DNA of 14,486 nucleotides from JBGOUV01 sp041477815 (GTDB lineage: Bacteria; Acidobacteriota; Terriglobia; Bryobacterales; JACQDG01): assembly GCA_041477815.1 (NCBI GenBank), contig JBGOUV010000161.1:1-14486 (forward strand). Reading direction: 5' to 3'. Both the position numbers and the translations under genes were made by a program. The notes under the pieces are model-generated. The model worked only from the letters and a program-made list of their open reading frames with translations, searched no databases and was not told where the DNA came from. Numbering within the stretch: position 1 is the stretch's first letter; the number at the start of each line of letters is the position of its first letter. This document shows positions 1 through 7,533 of this stretch, in pieces.

Positions 1-1193
1 ACCTCCGGCTCGTTCATCGGCTCTCGGGTCGCACGATCCTGGACCATTTCGAGGCCGATCAGCAGCCCCTGGCCCCGAATCTCTCCCACCCGGGGCGAGT
101 CCAGCGCGCGGAGCTTCTCCAACAGGTACGCGCCCACCCGCGCCGAGTTCTCCCACAACCGCTCGCCCGTCAGAATCTCCAGATTCGCCAGCGCCGCCGC
201 GCAGGAGGCCGGATGCCCGCCGAACGTGCTCACCTGGGCGAACTTCGGCTCGTAGTCCTTCTCCGCCCGGAAGGCTTCAAACACCTCGCTGGTGGCGATG
301 GCGGCGGCCAGGGGTAGATAGGCGGAAGTAATACCTTTAGCCACGGTCAGGATGTCCGGCCGGATGCCGGCGTGCTCGAACCCGAACAGCTTCCCGGTCC
401 GGCCGAACCCGGTAATGACCTCGTCCAGAATCAGAAGCGCCCCATAGCGGTCGCAGATTTCGCGCAGCCGTTCCAGGTACCCCTGCGGCGCGGGAAAGAT
501 GCCGCCGCCCCCGATGGTCGGCTCGGCGATGACGGCGGCCACCGTCTCCGGACCCTCCATGCGGATCACCCGCTCGATCTCGTCGGCGCACCCCAGCGTG
601 CAGGCCGGCTCGTTGCGGCAGAAGCCGCAGCGGTAGTGGTCCGGCGGCGCGACGTGATAGAACCCCGGCACCAGCGGCTCGAAGGCCTGCTTTCTCACAA
701 TCTGGCCGGTGGCCGACATCCCGCCGAAGGTGAACCCGTGATACCCCCGGTGCCGGGCGATGATCTTGAAGCGATTCTGTCCGGGATGGGCCATGCGGCC
801 GTACTGCCGGGCCATCTTGAGGGCCGTCTCCACGGCTTCCGAGCCGCTGTTCACAAAGAAGACCCGGTCCAGACCCTTGGGTAGCAGAGATGCCAACCGG
901 GCCGCCAGCTTCGCGCCCGGAGCGTGCGACTGGGTCAGCGGATAGTACGGCAACTGCAACATCTGCTCGGTCACGGCGTCGACAATCTGGCGCCGCCCGT
1001 AGCCGACGTTGACGCAGAACAGACCGGCCATGGCGTCGATGTAGTGACGCCCTTCGGAGTCCCACACGCAGCAGCCTTCGCCCCGTACCATCTCCAGGGG
1101 CGGGTTGGCGTCCAGGCGCCGGTGCTGGGTGTTTCCGTGCCACAGGTGCTGCAGGTCCAGCGCGCGGTTGTTGGGGGTCGTGGTTGTGGACAT
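1..1193 (-). CDS. Class III (omega) PLP-dependent aminotransferase, 3' end cut by window edge
   Basis: This cytosolic enzyme probably moves an amino group from an omega-amine or amino acid to a keto acid such as pyruvate, using pyridoxal phosphate. In the reverse complement, 397 codons are open from ATG at 1193 to the window edge; roughly 50 C-terminal residues are missing. Fold-type I landmarks appear in order: the N-terminal LQHLWHGNTQ stretch (residues 14-23) typical of omega-transaminases, phosphate-binding SGSEAVETALK (116-126), YHG (151-153, ring stacking), LDEVITGFGRTG (256-267) with D257 for the pyridine nitrogen, and TVAKGI with catalytic K286. Four cysteines form C-x2-C-x5-C-x3-C at 189-202. 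The gene diverges from the TonB receptor. The start is backed by the LWH motif lying 15 residues in; a weak AGAGGA lies 14 bases upstream. The family is certain, the substrate is not (beta-alanine, GABA, putrescine and others are possible). Confidence 0.93.
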   Translation of the reverse strand, partial: MSTTTTPNNRALDLQHLWHGNTQHRRLDANPPLEMVRGEGCCVWDSEGRHYIDAMAGLFCVNVGYGRRQIVDAVTEQMLQLPYYPLTQSHAPGAKLAARLASLLPKGLDRVFFVNSGSEAVETALKMARQYGRMAHPGQNRFKIIARHRGYHGFTFGGMSATGQIVRKQAFEPLVPGFYHVAPPDHYRCGFCRNEPACTLGCADEIERVIRMEGPETVAAVIAEPTIGGGGIFPAPQGYLERLREICDRYGALLILDEVITGFGRTGKLFGFEHAGIRPDILTVAKGITSAYLPLAAAIATSEVFEAFRAEKDYEPKFAQVSTFGGHPASCAAALANLEILTGERLWENSARVGAYLLEKLRALDSPRVGEIRGQGLLIGLEMVQDRATREPMNEPE

Positions 1194-1199
1194 GCTTGC

Positions 1200-1205
1200 A
1201 GTATA
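1200..1205 (-). promoter_or_regulatory. Candidate -10 box of the aminotransferase gene
   Basis: The minus strand reads TATACT here, a 5 of 6 match to the sigma-70 -10 consensus. Counting about 7 bases downstream puts the transcription start at or next to the A of the ATG at 1193, so the transcript may be leaderless. No convincing -35 box lies 16-18 bases upstream, so this is a weak call. Confidence 0.3.
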
Positions 1206-1231
1206 GTTCCTCTGCGGGCCTGTGCGTACTC

Positions 1232-1248
1232 TGCGGTAAATTTCCGCA
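1232..1248. promoter_or_regulatory. Small inverted repeat, possible operator
   Basis: TGCGG and CCGCA face each other across the 7-base AT-rich centre TAAATTT, in the middle of the divergent intergenic region. The left arm ends the second of two direct copies of CTCTGCGG (1210-1217 and 1229-1236), whose starts are 19 bases apart, roughly two helical turns. The layout would suit a dimeric regulator acting on both divergent genes, but no regulator gene is adjacent and the arms are short. Confidence 0.3.
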
Positions 1249-1254
1249 TCTGCA

Positions 1255-1294
1255 GATAGGACTCCGAGAGAGCCTGAACGACGGAGTCCCTATC
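1255..1294 (+). promoter_or_regulatory. mRNA hairpin hiding the ribosome-binding site of the TonB receptor gene
   Basis: GATAGGACTCCG (1255-1266) pairs with CGGAGTCCCTATC (1282-1294) over 12 base pairs. There is one bulged C at 1290 and a 15-base loop (1267-1281). The only good Shine-Dalgarno sequence, GGAG at 1283-1286, lies wholly inside the right arm, 8 bases before the GTG start at 1295, and the stem ends at the base before that start. There is no U tract, so it is not an intrinsic terminator. Folded, it should block ribosome entry. Opening by a ligand, protein, small RNA or heat would switch translation on. A DNA operator is the main alternative reading. Confidence 0.55.
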
Positions 1295-3292
1295 GTGAGA
1301 ACCATGCTGGTAGTCCTGGTGGGCGCTTGCACCCTTTCCAACGTCCGGGGAGCGGGTGGGACGCCACCCGGCGGTCCCTCCGTCCCCGCCGCCCAGCAGG
1401 CCCTGTTCCAGGACCTGCCAGTGGTGGAAGCGGCGTCCTTGCATACGCAAAACCTCGAAGAAGCGCCGGCCAACGTGACCGTCATCTCGGCGGCCGACAT
1501 CCGCCGCTACGGCTATCGGACGCTGGGGGAGGCCCTGGCCGGTGTGCGCGGCCTGGATGTGACCTACGACCGGATCTACCACTACGTGGGGGTTCATGGG
1601 TTCTCGATCCCAGGCGATTACAATACCCGCTTCCTGGTGATGCTCAACGGCCACCCCCTGACCGAAAACGTCTACAGCTCTAACGGTTTTTTTGGACAGG
1701 ACTTCGGCCTGGACATGGACCTGGTCCAGCGCATCGAGGTGGTGCGCGGCCCCTCCTCGGCGCTCTACGGCAGCAACGGCATGTTCGCCACCATCAACGT
1801 CGTCACCAAGTCGCCGGTGGATCAGACCCACGTCCGTGCCAGCACCGAAATGGGCAGCTTCGGGGAAAGGAAGGGCCTGTTCTCTTCTTCGATGTACTTG
1901 GGCAAGGGGGCCAACCTGCTGGTGTCCGCCTCCGTGTTTCACAACGGCGGCCAGGACCACTACTTTCCCCAGTTCGACAGCCCGGAGACGAATCACGGCC
2001 TGGCTGCGGGCGTCGATAGCGAGCGCGGCTATCACACCTTTGCCAATCTGGTGTGGCGCGACTGGAGCTTCACCGCCTACTTCAACAACCGGGAGAAGCA
2101 GCCGCCGATGGCGTGGGATACCTTCAGCCGTTTCAGCGATCCCGGCAGCCGGACGCGGGACAGTCGCAACTTCGTCCAAGCGTCGCACAGCCGCGACGTG
2201 GGCGCCGGCAAGGTCCACTGGCAGGCTTCCTACAACCAGTATCGTTATGATGACCGGTTCGACTATGACACCGAGGCGGGACTGGAGGACTTCCGGGACA
2301 TCGCCCGCGGAGACTGGATTGCGTCGCTCGCGACCTACGATCGTCCGCTGGCGGGGATCGGCCGTCTCACCGTCGGCGCCGCGGCCAACATCGACCTGCG
2401 CAACCTGCAGCGTAACTTTGCCGTCTCACCCGCCTACCGGGAACAACTGTACGTCAGCCGGCCCGACCGGCTGTACAGCCTGTTTGCCCAGCAGGAGTGG
2501 AAAGTTGCGCGGCGCTGGACCGCCTACGTGGGCCTGCGTTTCGACGCCAGCCGCAACTACGCCAATTCCTTGTCGCCCCGGCTGGCGCTGGTGTACCAGC
2601 GGTCGCCGCAGACGGTGTACAAATTCGTATACGGCCGGCCCTTCCGCAATCCCAGCACCTATGAAAAGTACTATTATGACAACCTGTCGTTTCTCCCCAG
2701 CGGGAATCTGCGGCCGGAGAAGGCCCATACCTTCGAGGTTTCCGCCGAGCGGCGGCTGCGGCCAGGCCTGGCCGCCATCGTGAACGTTTATCACTACGGC
2801 CTGCGCGACCTGATTCAAGCGGTTTACGTCCCCGATACCGAGTTACAGCAGTTCCAGAACAGCGCCTCCAACCGCGCCGCCGGGGTGGAGGGGGAGCTCA
2901 GCGGGAAGGTTTCGCGGCGGCTGGAGACGGCGGTGAGTTTTGCGGTGCAGCGGGCGACGAACTCGGCCACCGGCGCCTGGCTGGTCAACTCGCCGCGGCA
3001 GATCGGCAAGGCGCGCGCCCTGGTCCCCCTGTTCCGTGAGAAGCTCTGCCTGAGCGGGAGCTTCCAGTATCTCAGCGCCCGCCAGACCCGCGCCGGCGAC
3101 AACCTGCCGGCGGTGATCCTCACCGACTTCACTGCTACTACCAACCGCCTCCATCGCGAGTTCGACCTGCAGCTCGGGGTGCGCAACCTGTTCGACCGCC
3201 GTTATTGGGATCCGGTGGCGCTGGCGGTTGACCGCATGCCCCAGGATGGCCGGTCGGCCTTCGTCAAGCTGATCTGGCGTCCGGCGGAGTGA
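1295..3292 (+). CDS. TonB-dependent outer-membrane receptor (plug and 22-strand-type barrel)
   Basis: This is an energised outer-membrane importer of 665 residues, small for the family and close to BtuB/Cir-sized receptors. The GTG start at 1295 gives a good signal peptide (VRTMLVVLVGACTLSNVRGA) and has GGAG 8 bases upstream; ATG at 1304 is the alternative. Reading further upstream would only run antisense into the aminotransferase. A short linker with QDLPVVEAAS precedes the plug (about residues 50-173), which carries NVTVISAADIRRYG, FLVMLNGHPLTE, and the hallmark IEVVRGPSSALYGSNGMFATINVVTKSP. The barrel ends near residue 661 with the beta-signal-like FVKLIW, followed by four residues. The ligand is unknown; siderophore, cobalamin-like compound and organic signal are all possible. 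It heads a four-gene operon with a binding protein and a two-component system, which suggests the imported ligand is also sensed. Confidence 0.95.
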   Translation: MRTMLVVLVGACTLSNVRGAGGTPPGGPSVPAAQQALFQDLPVVEAASLHTQNLEEAPANVTVISAADIRRYGYRTLGEALAGVRGLDVTYDRIYHYVGVHGFSIPGDYNTRFLVMLNGHPLTENVYSSNGFFGQDFGLDMDLVQRIEVVRGPSSALYGSNGMFATINVVTKSPVDQTHVRASTEMGSFGERKGLFSSSMYLGKGANLLVSASVFHNGGQDHYFPQFDSPETNHGLAAGVDSERGYHTFANLVWRDWSFTAYFNNREKQPPMAWDTFSRFSDPGSRTRDSRNFVQASHSRDVGAGKVHWQASYNQYRYDDRFDYDTEAGLEDFRDIARGDWIASLATYDRPLAGIGRLTVGAAANIDLRNLQRNFAVSPAYREQLYVSRPDRLYSLFAQQEWKVARRWTAYVGLRFDASRNYANSLSPRLALVYQRSPQTVYKFVYGRPFRNPSTYEKYYYDNLSFLPSGNLRPEKAHTFEVSAERRLRPGLAAIVNVYHYGLRDLIQAVYVPDTELQQFQNSASNRAAGVEGELSGKVSRRLETAVSFAVQRATNSATGAWLVNSPRQIGKARALVPLFREKLCLSGSFQYLSARQTRAGDNLPAVILTDFTATTNRLHREFDLQLGVRNLFDRRYWDPVALAVDRMPQDGRSAFVKLIWRPAE

Positions 3293-4245
3293 TGCGGGAA
3301 GGGAAGCAACGGCGGTGGGCGCGGCAGGCGCTGGGGCTGGTTCTGCTCGCCGCCTTCTCGCCGGCGCGTCCGGGTGGCGCCCGCGAGGCGGGTGAGGTGA
3401 TCGTGGTGTTTGCCTCCGAGGTGCCGGCGTACCAGGAGGCCCTGGAGGGACTCCGGCAGAGTCTCGGCCCGGGAACCGTGCAGCCCCGCTTCCTGGACCT
3501 CACCGTGGCCGGCTTCGCCGGGGAACTTGCCGCCGCCCTGGGCCGGCCCGCCACGCGCCTGGTCATCGCCATCGGCACGGACGCGCAGCTGGCGGTGTTC
3601 TCGCTCCGCACCGAGGTCCCCGTCCTGTCGACCATGATCCTGCGCTCGGATGCCGTGCGTCTGCCGGCCCGGGAACCGCCCTCGCAGCGAGTGGCGGCCG
3701 TTTACCTGGACCTCCCGGTAACCGGCCTGTTGACCGAGATCAAGAAACTGCTGCCCGGCAAGACCCGCCTCGGCGTGATTCGGAACCCCTCGCAGACCGG
3801 CCAGGCGGATCCGGCGCTGGAGGCGCGAGCGAGACAACTGGGCTTCACCCCGGTGGTGGTGGACTGCTCCCGCCCCGAGGATCTGGCGAAAGCGTTCCTC
3901 TCTCTCAAGCCCCGAGCGGACCTGGTACTGCTGTTTCCCGACAGCGCTCTGTACAACAACGCCACGGTCAAGCCTCTGATTCTGGCCTCGCTGGAGAGCC
4001 GGCTTCCCATCATCGGCTTCTCCTCCAACTTCGTCCGGGCCGGAGCGGCGGCGGGCGTCTACCCGGACTTTCGCGACGTCGGCAGTCAGGCCGCCGACCT
4101 GGCCCTCCGCTATCTTTCCGGCCGGGCGCCCCTGTCCGACGAAACGCCGCGCAAGCTGGTGGTGGCGGTAAACCAGCGCATCACCCGCGTGCTGGGCCTG
4201 CAGCACGCCCCCTCCGGCTCCACCGACCTGGTGGTCTTCCGATGA
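3292..4245 (+). CDS. Periplasmic ABC-type solute-binding protein (ABC_sub_bind, PF04392-like), stand-alone
   Basis: This 317-residue protein has an N-terminal signal peptide (basic MREGKQRRWARQ, then ALGLVLLAAF) and no lipobox cysteine, so it should be soluble in the periplasm. Two alpha/beta lobes follow the PF04392 pattern: VIVVFASEVPAYQEAL, a LVIAIGTDAQLAVF strand-turn, TRLGVIRNPSQTGQ at the second lobe, ADLVLLFPDSALYNN, and LPIIGFSSNFVRAGAAAGVYP. Its ATG overlaps the receptor stop by one base (TGATG), with GGAG just before it; an in-frame GTG at 3289 is the alternative start. The usual permease and ATPase genes are absent. The next gene is a membrane sensor kinase, so I infer that it presents ligand to that kinase, as NspS does for MbaA, rather than feeding a transporter. 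A transporter encoded elsewhere remains possible. Confidence 0.88.
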   Translation: MREGKQRRWARQALGLVLLAAFSPARPGGAREAGEVIVVFASEVPAYQEALEGLRQSLGPGTVQPRFLDLTVAGFAGELAAALGRPATRLVIAIGTDAQLAVFSLRTEVPVLSTMILRSDAVRLPAREPPSQRVAAVYLDLPVTGLLTEIKKLLPGKTRLGVIRNPSQTGQADPALEARARQLGFTPVVVDCSRPEDLAKAFLSLKPRADLVLLFPDSALYNNATVKPLILASLESRLPIIGFSSNFVRAGAAAGVYPDFRDVGSQAADLALRYLSGRAPLSDETPRKLVVAVNQRITRVLGLQHAPSGSTDLVVFR

Positions 4246-6452
4246 ACAAGCAGAGCCTGCTCACCCGCGTGCTCGCTTCCAACCTCCTCTTGATGGGGGC
4301 CCTGGTCGTTCTGCTCACCGGGGGATTTCTGTGGCTGCAGCTCCGCGCCTCCCAGCGGCAGCTCGAGCTGCGCGCCGAGGTTCTGGTGAGCTTTGTGGCC
4401 GCCCAAAGCGAATACGCCATACTGGTAGGCAGTGAAACCGAGCTGGAGCGTATCGGGCGCCAAGCCTTGTCCGTGGAGGACGTGCTGTTTGTGGTGCTGT
4501 CCGATACCGCCCATCAGTCCGTCGTCCGCTTGCACCGCCCGGGGTTTCGTCTGGAAGGCGCCCCCGCCGGAAGCGCGGACTTCCTGTCGGTGGAGCGCCC
4601 GGTTCTGGCGCCCCGCGAGAGCGCCGTCATGGAGTGGGAGCCGAAGAAACCCCCCACCGCGCCGTTGGGGAGCGTGCGACTCGGCTTCTCGATGGAAAAG
4701 CAGCGGACCCTGTTCCGTCAAACCGTCGGCTACGCGGTCGCCGTGGTCGCCGCCTCCTTGATCCTGATTCTGGCTTGCCAGTCCTTCCAACTTCGCCGGC
4801 TGCTGCAGCCGCTCCAGGGGCTGATGGATTTCGTCCGCCAGGTCGGGGAGGGCCGCCTGCATCGCAAGGCCCCGGTGGCCCGCCTGGACGAAGTGGGCCA
4901 ATTGACCGTGGCCTTCAATGAAATGGTGGATAAGCTCGGCTCCACCACCGTCTCCAAAAACTACTTCAACAACATCATCCGGTCGATAGGAGAGTCCCTG
5001 ATCGTGGTCGATCCCGACGGGACCATCCGCACCGCCAACCAAGCCACCTTCGCGATGCTCGGGTACGAAGAACAGGAGCTGGTGGGTCAGCCGGTGTCCC
5101 CGACCTTGGTAGACCCTTATTCTTTGGAGCCGACCGCGATCGAGCGGGTCTACCGCCGGAAAGACGGCCAGTCGATACCGGTTCTATTCTCAGCGTCGGC
5201 CCTGTCGCCCGACGACGGCGCGGCGGCGGGCTTCGTCCTGCTGGCCCACGACATCACCGAGCGCAAGCGCGCGGAGGAGGAGTTGCGACTGGCCAAGCAG
5301 GAAGCCGAGCGGGCCAATCGGGCCAAAACGGAGTTCCTTTCCCGGACCAGCCACGAACTGCGCACTCCCTTGAACGCCATTCTGGGCTTCGGCCAGCTTC
5401 TCGAGATCGCCGAGTTGGCCCCGCTCGATCGCGAGAGCGTGGACCAGATCCTGAGAGCCGGCCGGCACCTGCTCCGGTTGATTAACGATGTACTCGACAT
5501 CGCCGGCATCGAAACCGGCCGCCGCACGCTCTCGCCCGAGCCGGTCTCGATCGTCGAGGCTGCCGAAGAGGCCCTGGGACTGGTGCAGCCGCTGGCTACC
5601 GGCCGGGGCATCCATGTCTTCAGCGGCCTGGCCGCGGACGAGAATCGCTACGTCTACGCCGACGCGCAACGGCTGCAACAGGTGCTCCTGAACCTGCTGT
5701 CCAACGCCGTGAAGTTCAACCGCGACCATGGCGCGGTGATCCTGACCTGCGAAGAGCGGGACGGAAACCTGCTGCGGATCCGGGTGACCGACACCGGTCC
5801 CGGGATCGCTGCGGAGGACTTGCACAAACTGTTTGTACCCTTTGAACGGCTGCAAGCCGAGCAGGCCGGAATCGAGGGAACGGGTCTGGGCCTGGCTCAC
5901 TCCCGGAGCCTGGTGCGGGCCATGGGAGGATCGATCGGGGTGGAAAGCGTGGTCGGCCAGGGCAGCACGTTCTGGCTGGAACTAGCGATCGTAGCGGCGC
6001 CGCTGCTGCGGTTCGAGCCGGGAACCGCAGCGGCGCCGCCGCCGGCGCCCCGGGACCCGGCGGCCTATACGGTCCTGTACATCGAGGACAACCCCTCCAA
6101 CCGCCAACTACTGGAACGCATCCTCGCCCTCCGGCCTGACATCCACCTGCTCACCGCCACCGACGGCCCAGCCGGACTCGCCCTGGCGCGGGAGAGCCGG
6201 CCCGACCTCATTCTGCTCGACCTGCACCTTCCCGGTATGCCCGGTGACGCCGTTCTGCGAGAGCTGCGGGCCGATCCCGCCACAGCCGGCATTCCCGTGG
6301 TGGTCCTTACCGCCGACGCCAGTCCCGGCCGGGAGAGCCGCCTGTTGGCCCTCGGCGCCCAGAGCTTCCTTACCAAGCCGGTGGACATCGCGCAGCTCTT
6401 GCAGGTCCTGGATCAAGTCCTCCTGGGAGAACTCGCCGGTCATGAGAAGTGA
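4242..6452 (+). CDS. Membrane hybrid sensor histidine kinase (periplasmic CHASE8-like sensor, HAMP, PAS, HisKA, HATPase, REC)
   Basis: This 736-residue kinase has one transmembrane helix at about 9-33, a periplasmic sensor at about 35-158 resembling CHASE8, and a second helix at about 161-181. HAMP (about 183-235), PAS (about 243-340) and a short coiled coil (340-365) follow. HisKA carries phospho-acceptor H371 in SHELRTPLNAI. The ATPase domain has an N box (LLNLLSNAVKFN, N488), DTGPGI (517-522) and GTGLGL (546-551). An alanine/proline linker leads to a receiver with E615/D616, phospho-acceptor D660 and K712. All catalytic residues are present. The ATG overlaps the binding-protein stop by four bases (ATGA), and the gene overlaps the response regulator by 11. 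The attached receiver could act as a phosphate sink or as an intermediate to the next gene product. The CHASE8 assignment is by pattern and less certain than the other domains. Confidence 0.94.
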   Translation: MNKQSLLTRVLASNLLLMGALVVLLTGGFLWLQLRASQRQLELRAEVLVSFVAAQSEYAILVGSETELERIGRQALSVEDVLFVVLSDTAHQSVVRLHRPGFRLEGAPAGSADFLSVERPVLAPRESAVMEWEPKKPPTAPLGSVRLGFSMEKQRTLFRQTVGYAVAVVAASLILILACQSFQLRRLLQPLQGLMDFVRQVGEGRLHRKAPVARLDEVGQLTVAFNEMVDKLGSTTVSKNYFNNIIRSIGESLIVVDPDGTIRTANQATFAMLGYEEQELVGQPVSPTLVDPYSLEPTAIERVYRRKDGQSIPVLFSASALSPDDGAAAGFVLLAHDITERKRAEEELRLAKQEAERANRAKTEFLSRTSHELRTPLNAILGFGQLLEIAELAPLDRESVDQILRAGRHLLRLINDVLDIAGIETGRRTLSPEPVSIVEAAEEALGLVQPLATGRGIHVFSGLAADENRYVYADAQRLQQVLLNLLSNAVKFNRDHGAVILTCEERDGNLLRIRVTDTGPGIAAEDLHKLFVPFERLQAEQAGIEGTGLGLAHSRSLVRAMGGSIGVESVVGQGSTFWLELAIVAAPLLRFEPGTAAAPPPAPRDPAAYTVLYIEDNPSNRQLLERILALRPDIHLLTATDGPAGLALARESRPDLILLDLHLPGMPGDAVLRELRADPATAGIPVVVLTADASPGRESRLLALGAQSFLTKPVDIAQLLQVLDQVLLGELAGHEK

Positions 6453-7533
6453 AACCTTCCACCAGGCCACCATTCTGATCGTGGACGACCAGCAGCCCAA
6501 CATCCGCCTCCTGGAGAGAATCCTGCAACCCGCCGGTTACACCCACGTGCACGGCACCCGGGACCCGCGGGAGATCGGCGCGCTTTGCCGGAAGCTCTCG
6601 CCGGACTTGATCCTGCTGGATCTCCACATGCCTTACGTCAGTGGCCTGAGGGTCCTCGAACAGCTCGAAGAACACATTCGGAAGGAGACGTTTCTGCCTA
6701 TCCTGGTCATCACGGCCGATACGCTTCCCGAGACCAGGCAGAAGGCTCTGGCGGCGGGGGCCACGGACTTTCTGACCAAGCCGTTTGACCCCACCGAAGT
6801 GCTGTTGCGCGTTCGCAACCTGCTCGAAACCCGCTTTCTGTACCACGAATTGGAGAAAAGGGTTCAGGAGCGTACGCGCCAACTGGAAGAGGCGCAACTC
6901 GAAATGCTGCGCCGCCTGGCTCTGGCTTCCGATTCGCGGGATGACGAGACGGGCCGGCACACCCACCGCGTCGGCTGCCTTTCGGCGGCTCTGGCGCGGC
7001 TGGCCGGCTTGCCCGAGGAGCAGGTCGATCTGATCGGGCGCGCCGCCCCCTTGCATGACATCGGCAAGATTGGAATTTCCGACCAGATTCTGCTCAAGCC
7101 CGGTCCCCTCACCGCCGAGGAGTTCGAGCAGATGAAAACGCACACCGTGATCGGTGGCCGCATCCTCGGTGGCAGCAAGGTTCCCGTGTTGCAGCTTGCC
7201 GAGCAGATCGCCCTGTATCACCATGAACGGTGGGATGGAAGCGGCTATCAGGGGCTGGCGGGAGAGCAGATCCCGAAAGAGGCGCGGATCGTGGCCCTCG
7301 CCGACGTGTTCGACGTCCTGACCCACTTGCGCCCTTACAAGGCGGCTTGGCCCGTGGAAAAGGCGCTGGCCGAGATTGAGAGCCAAAGTGGGCGGCACTT
7401 CGATCCGGACCTGGCGGAGCTGTTCTTGCGCGAGCGGATGGCCCTAGAAATCCGCCAACTGGCCGAGGCGGTGGAAGGCACACCGCTAACCATAGCGGCC
7501 CCGGCGGAGGACCTGGCCCCTACTCCACTTTGA
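6442..7533 (+). CDS. Response regulator with HD-GYP cyclic-di-GMP phosphodiesterase domain (RpfG-like)
   Basis: This 363-residue cytosolic protein is the likely output of the operon. Its receiver (about 10-128) has D15/D16, phospho-acceptor D60 and K113. A helical linker (about 130-158) leads to an HD-GYP domain (about 155-333). Putative metal ligands are intact: E169 and H173 in DETGRHTHRV, H205-D206 in LHDIGKIGI, H234, H260-H261 in YHHERWDGSGY, and D288 in ALADVFDVLT. The signature loop reads GYQGLAGEQIP where most members have GYPxGLxGExIP, so the proline is lost and the loop is one residue shorter. HD-GYP proteins hydrolyse c-di-GMP to pGpG or GMP. The ATG at 6442 has GGGAGA upstream and overlaps the kinase by 11 bases; reading further upstream would only run inside the kinase gene. 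The last 14 bases overlap the convergent quinoprotein gene. A few C-terminal residues are Pro/Ala-rich. Confidence 0.94.
   Translation: MRSETFHQATILIVDDQQPNIRLLERILQPAGYTHVHGTRDPREIGALCRKLSPDLILLDLHMPYVSGLRVLEQLEEHIRKETFLPILVITADTLPETRQKALAAGATDFLTKPFDPTEVLLRVRNLLETRFLYHELEKRVQERTRQLEEAQLEMLRRLALASDSRDDETGRHTHRVGCLSAALARLAGLPEEQVDLIGRAAPLHDIGKIGISDQILLKPGPLTAEEFEQMKTHTVIGGRILGGSKVPVLQLAEQIALYHHERWDGSGYQGLAGEQIPKEARIVALADVFDVLTHLRPYKAAWPVEKALAEIESQSGRHFDPDLAELFLRERMALEIRQLAEAVEGTPLTIAAPAEDLAPTPL

Noticed and set aside
1184..1294. N-terminal extension of the TonB receptor to an upstream start
   Set aside because: It would put non-signal residues before a clear signal peptide and overlap the divergent aminotransferase; GTG 1295 has a Shine-Dalgarno site.
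1194..1294. Cobalamin or other known riboswitch before the TonB receptor
   Set aside because: The region is only 101 bases and I see no B12-box or other conserved riboswitch core; only a simple hairpin is present.
971..2218. 415-codon minus-strand open frame
   Set aside because: It is antisense to the TonB receptor plug and barrel, has no recognisable motif, and reads the aminotransferase region in the wrong frame.
3202..5042. Two long minus-strand open frames (3202-4206 and 4110-5042)
   Set aside because: They are antisense to the binding protein and kinase, whose motifs are unmistakable; products are His/Gln/Gly-rich shadows.
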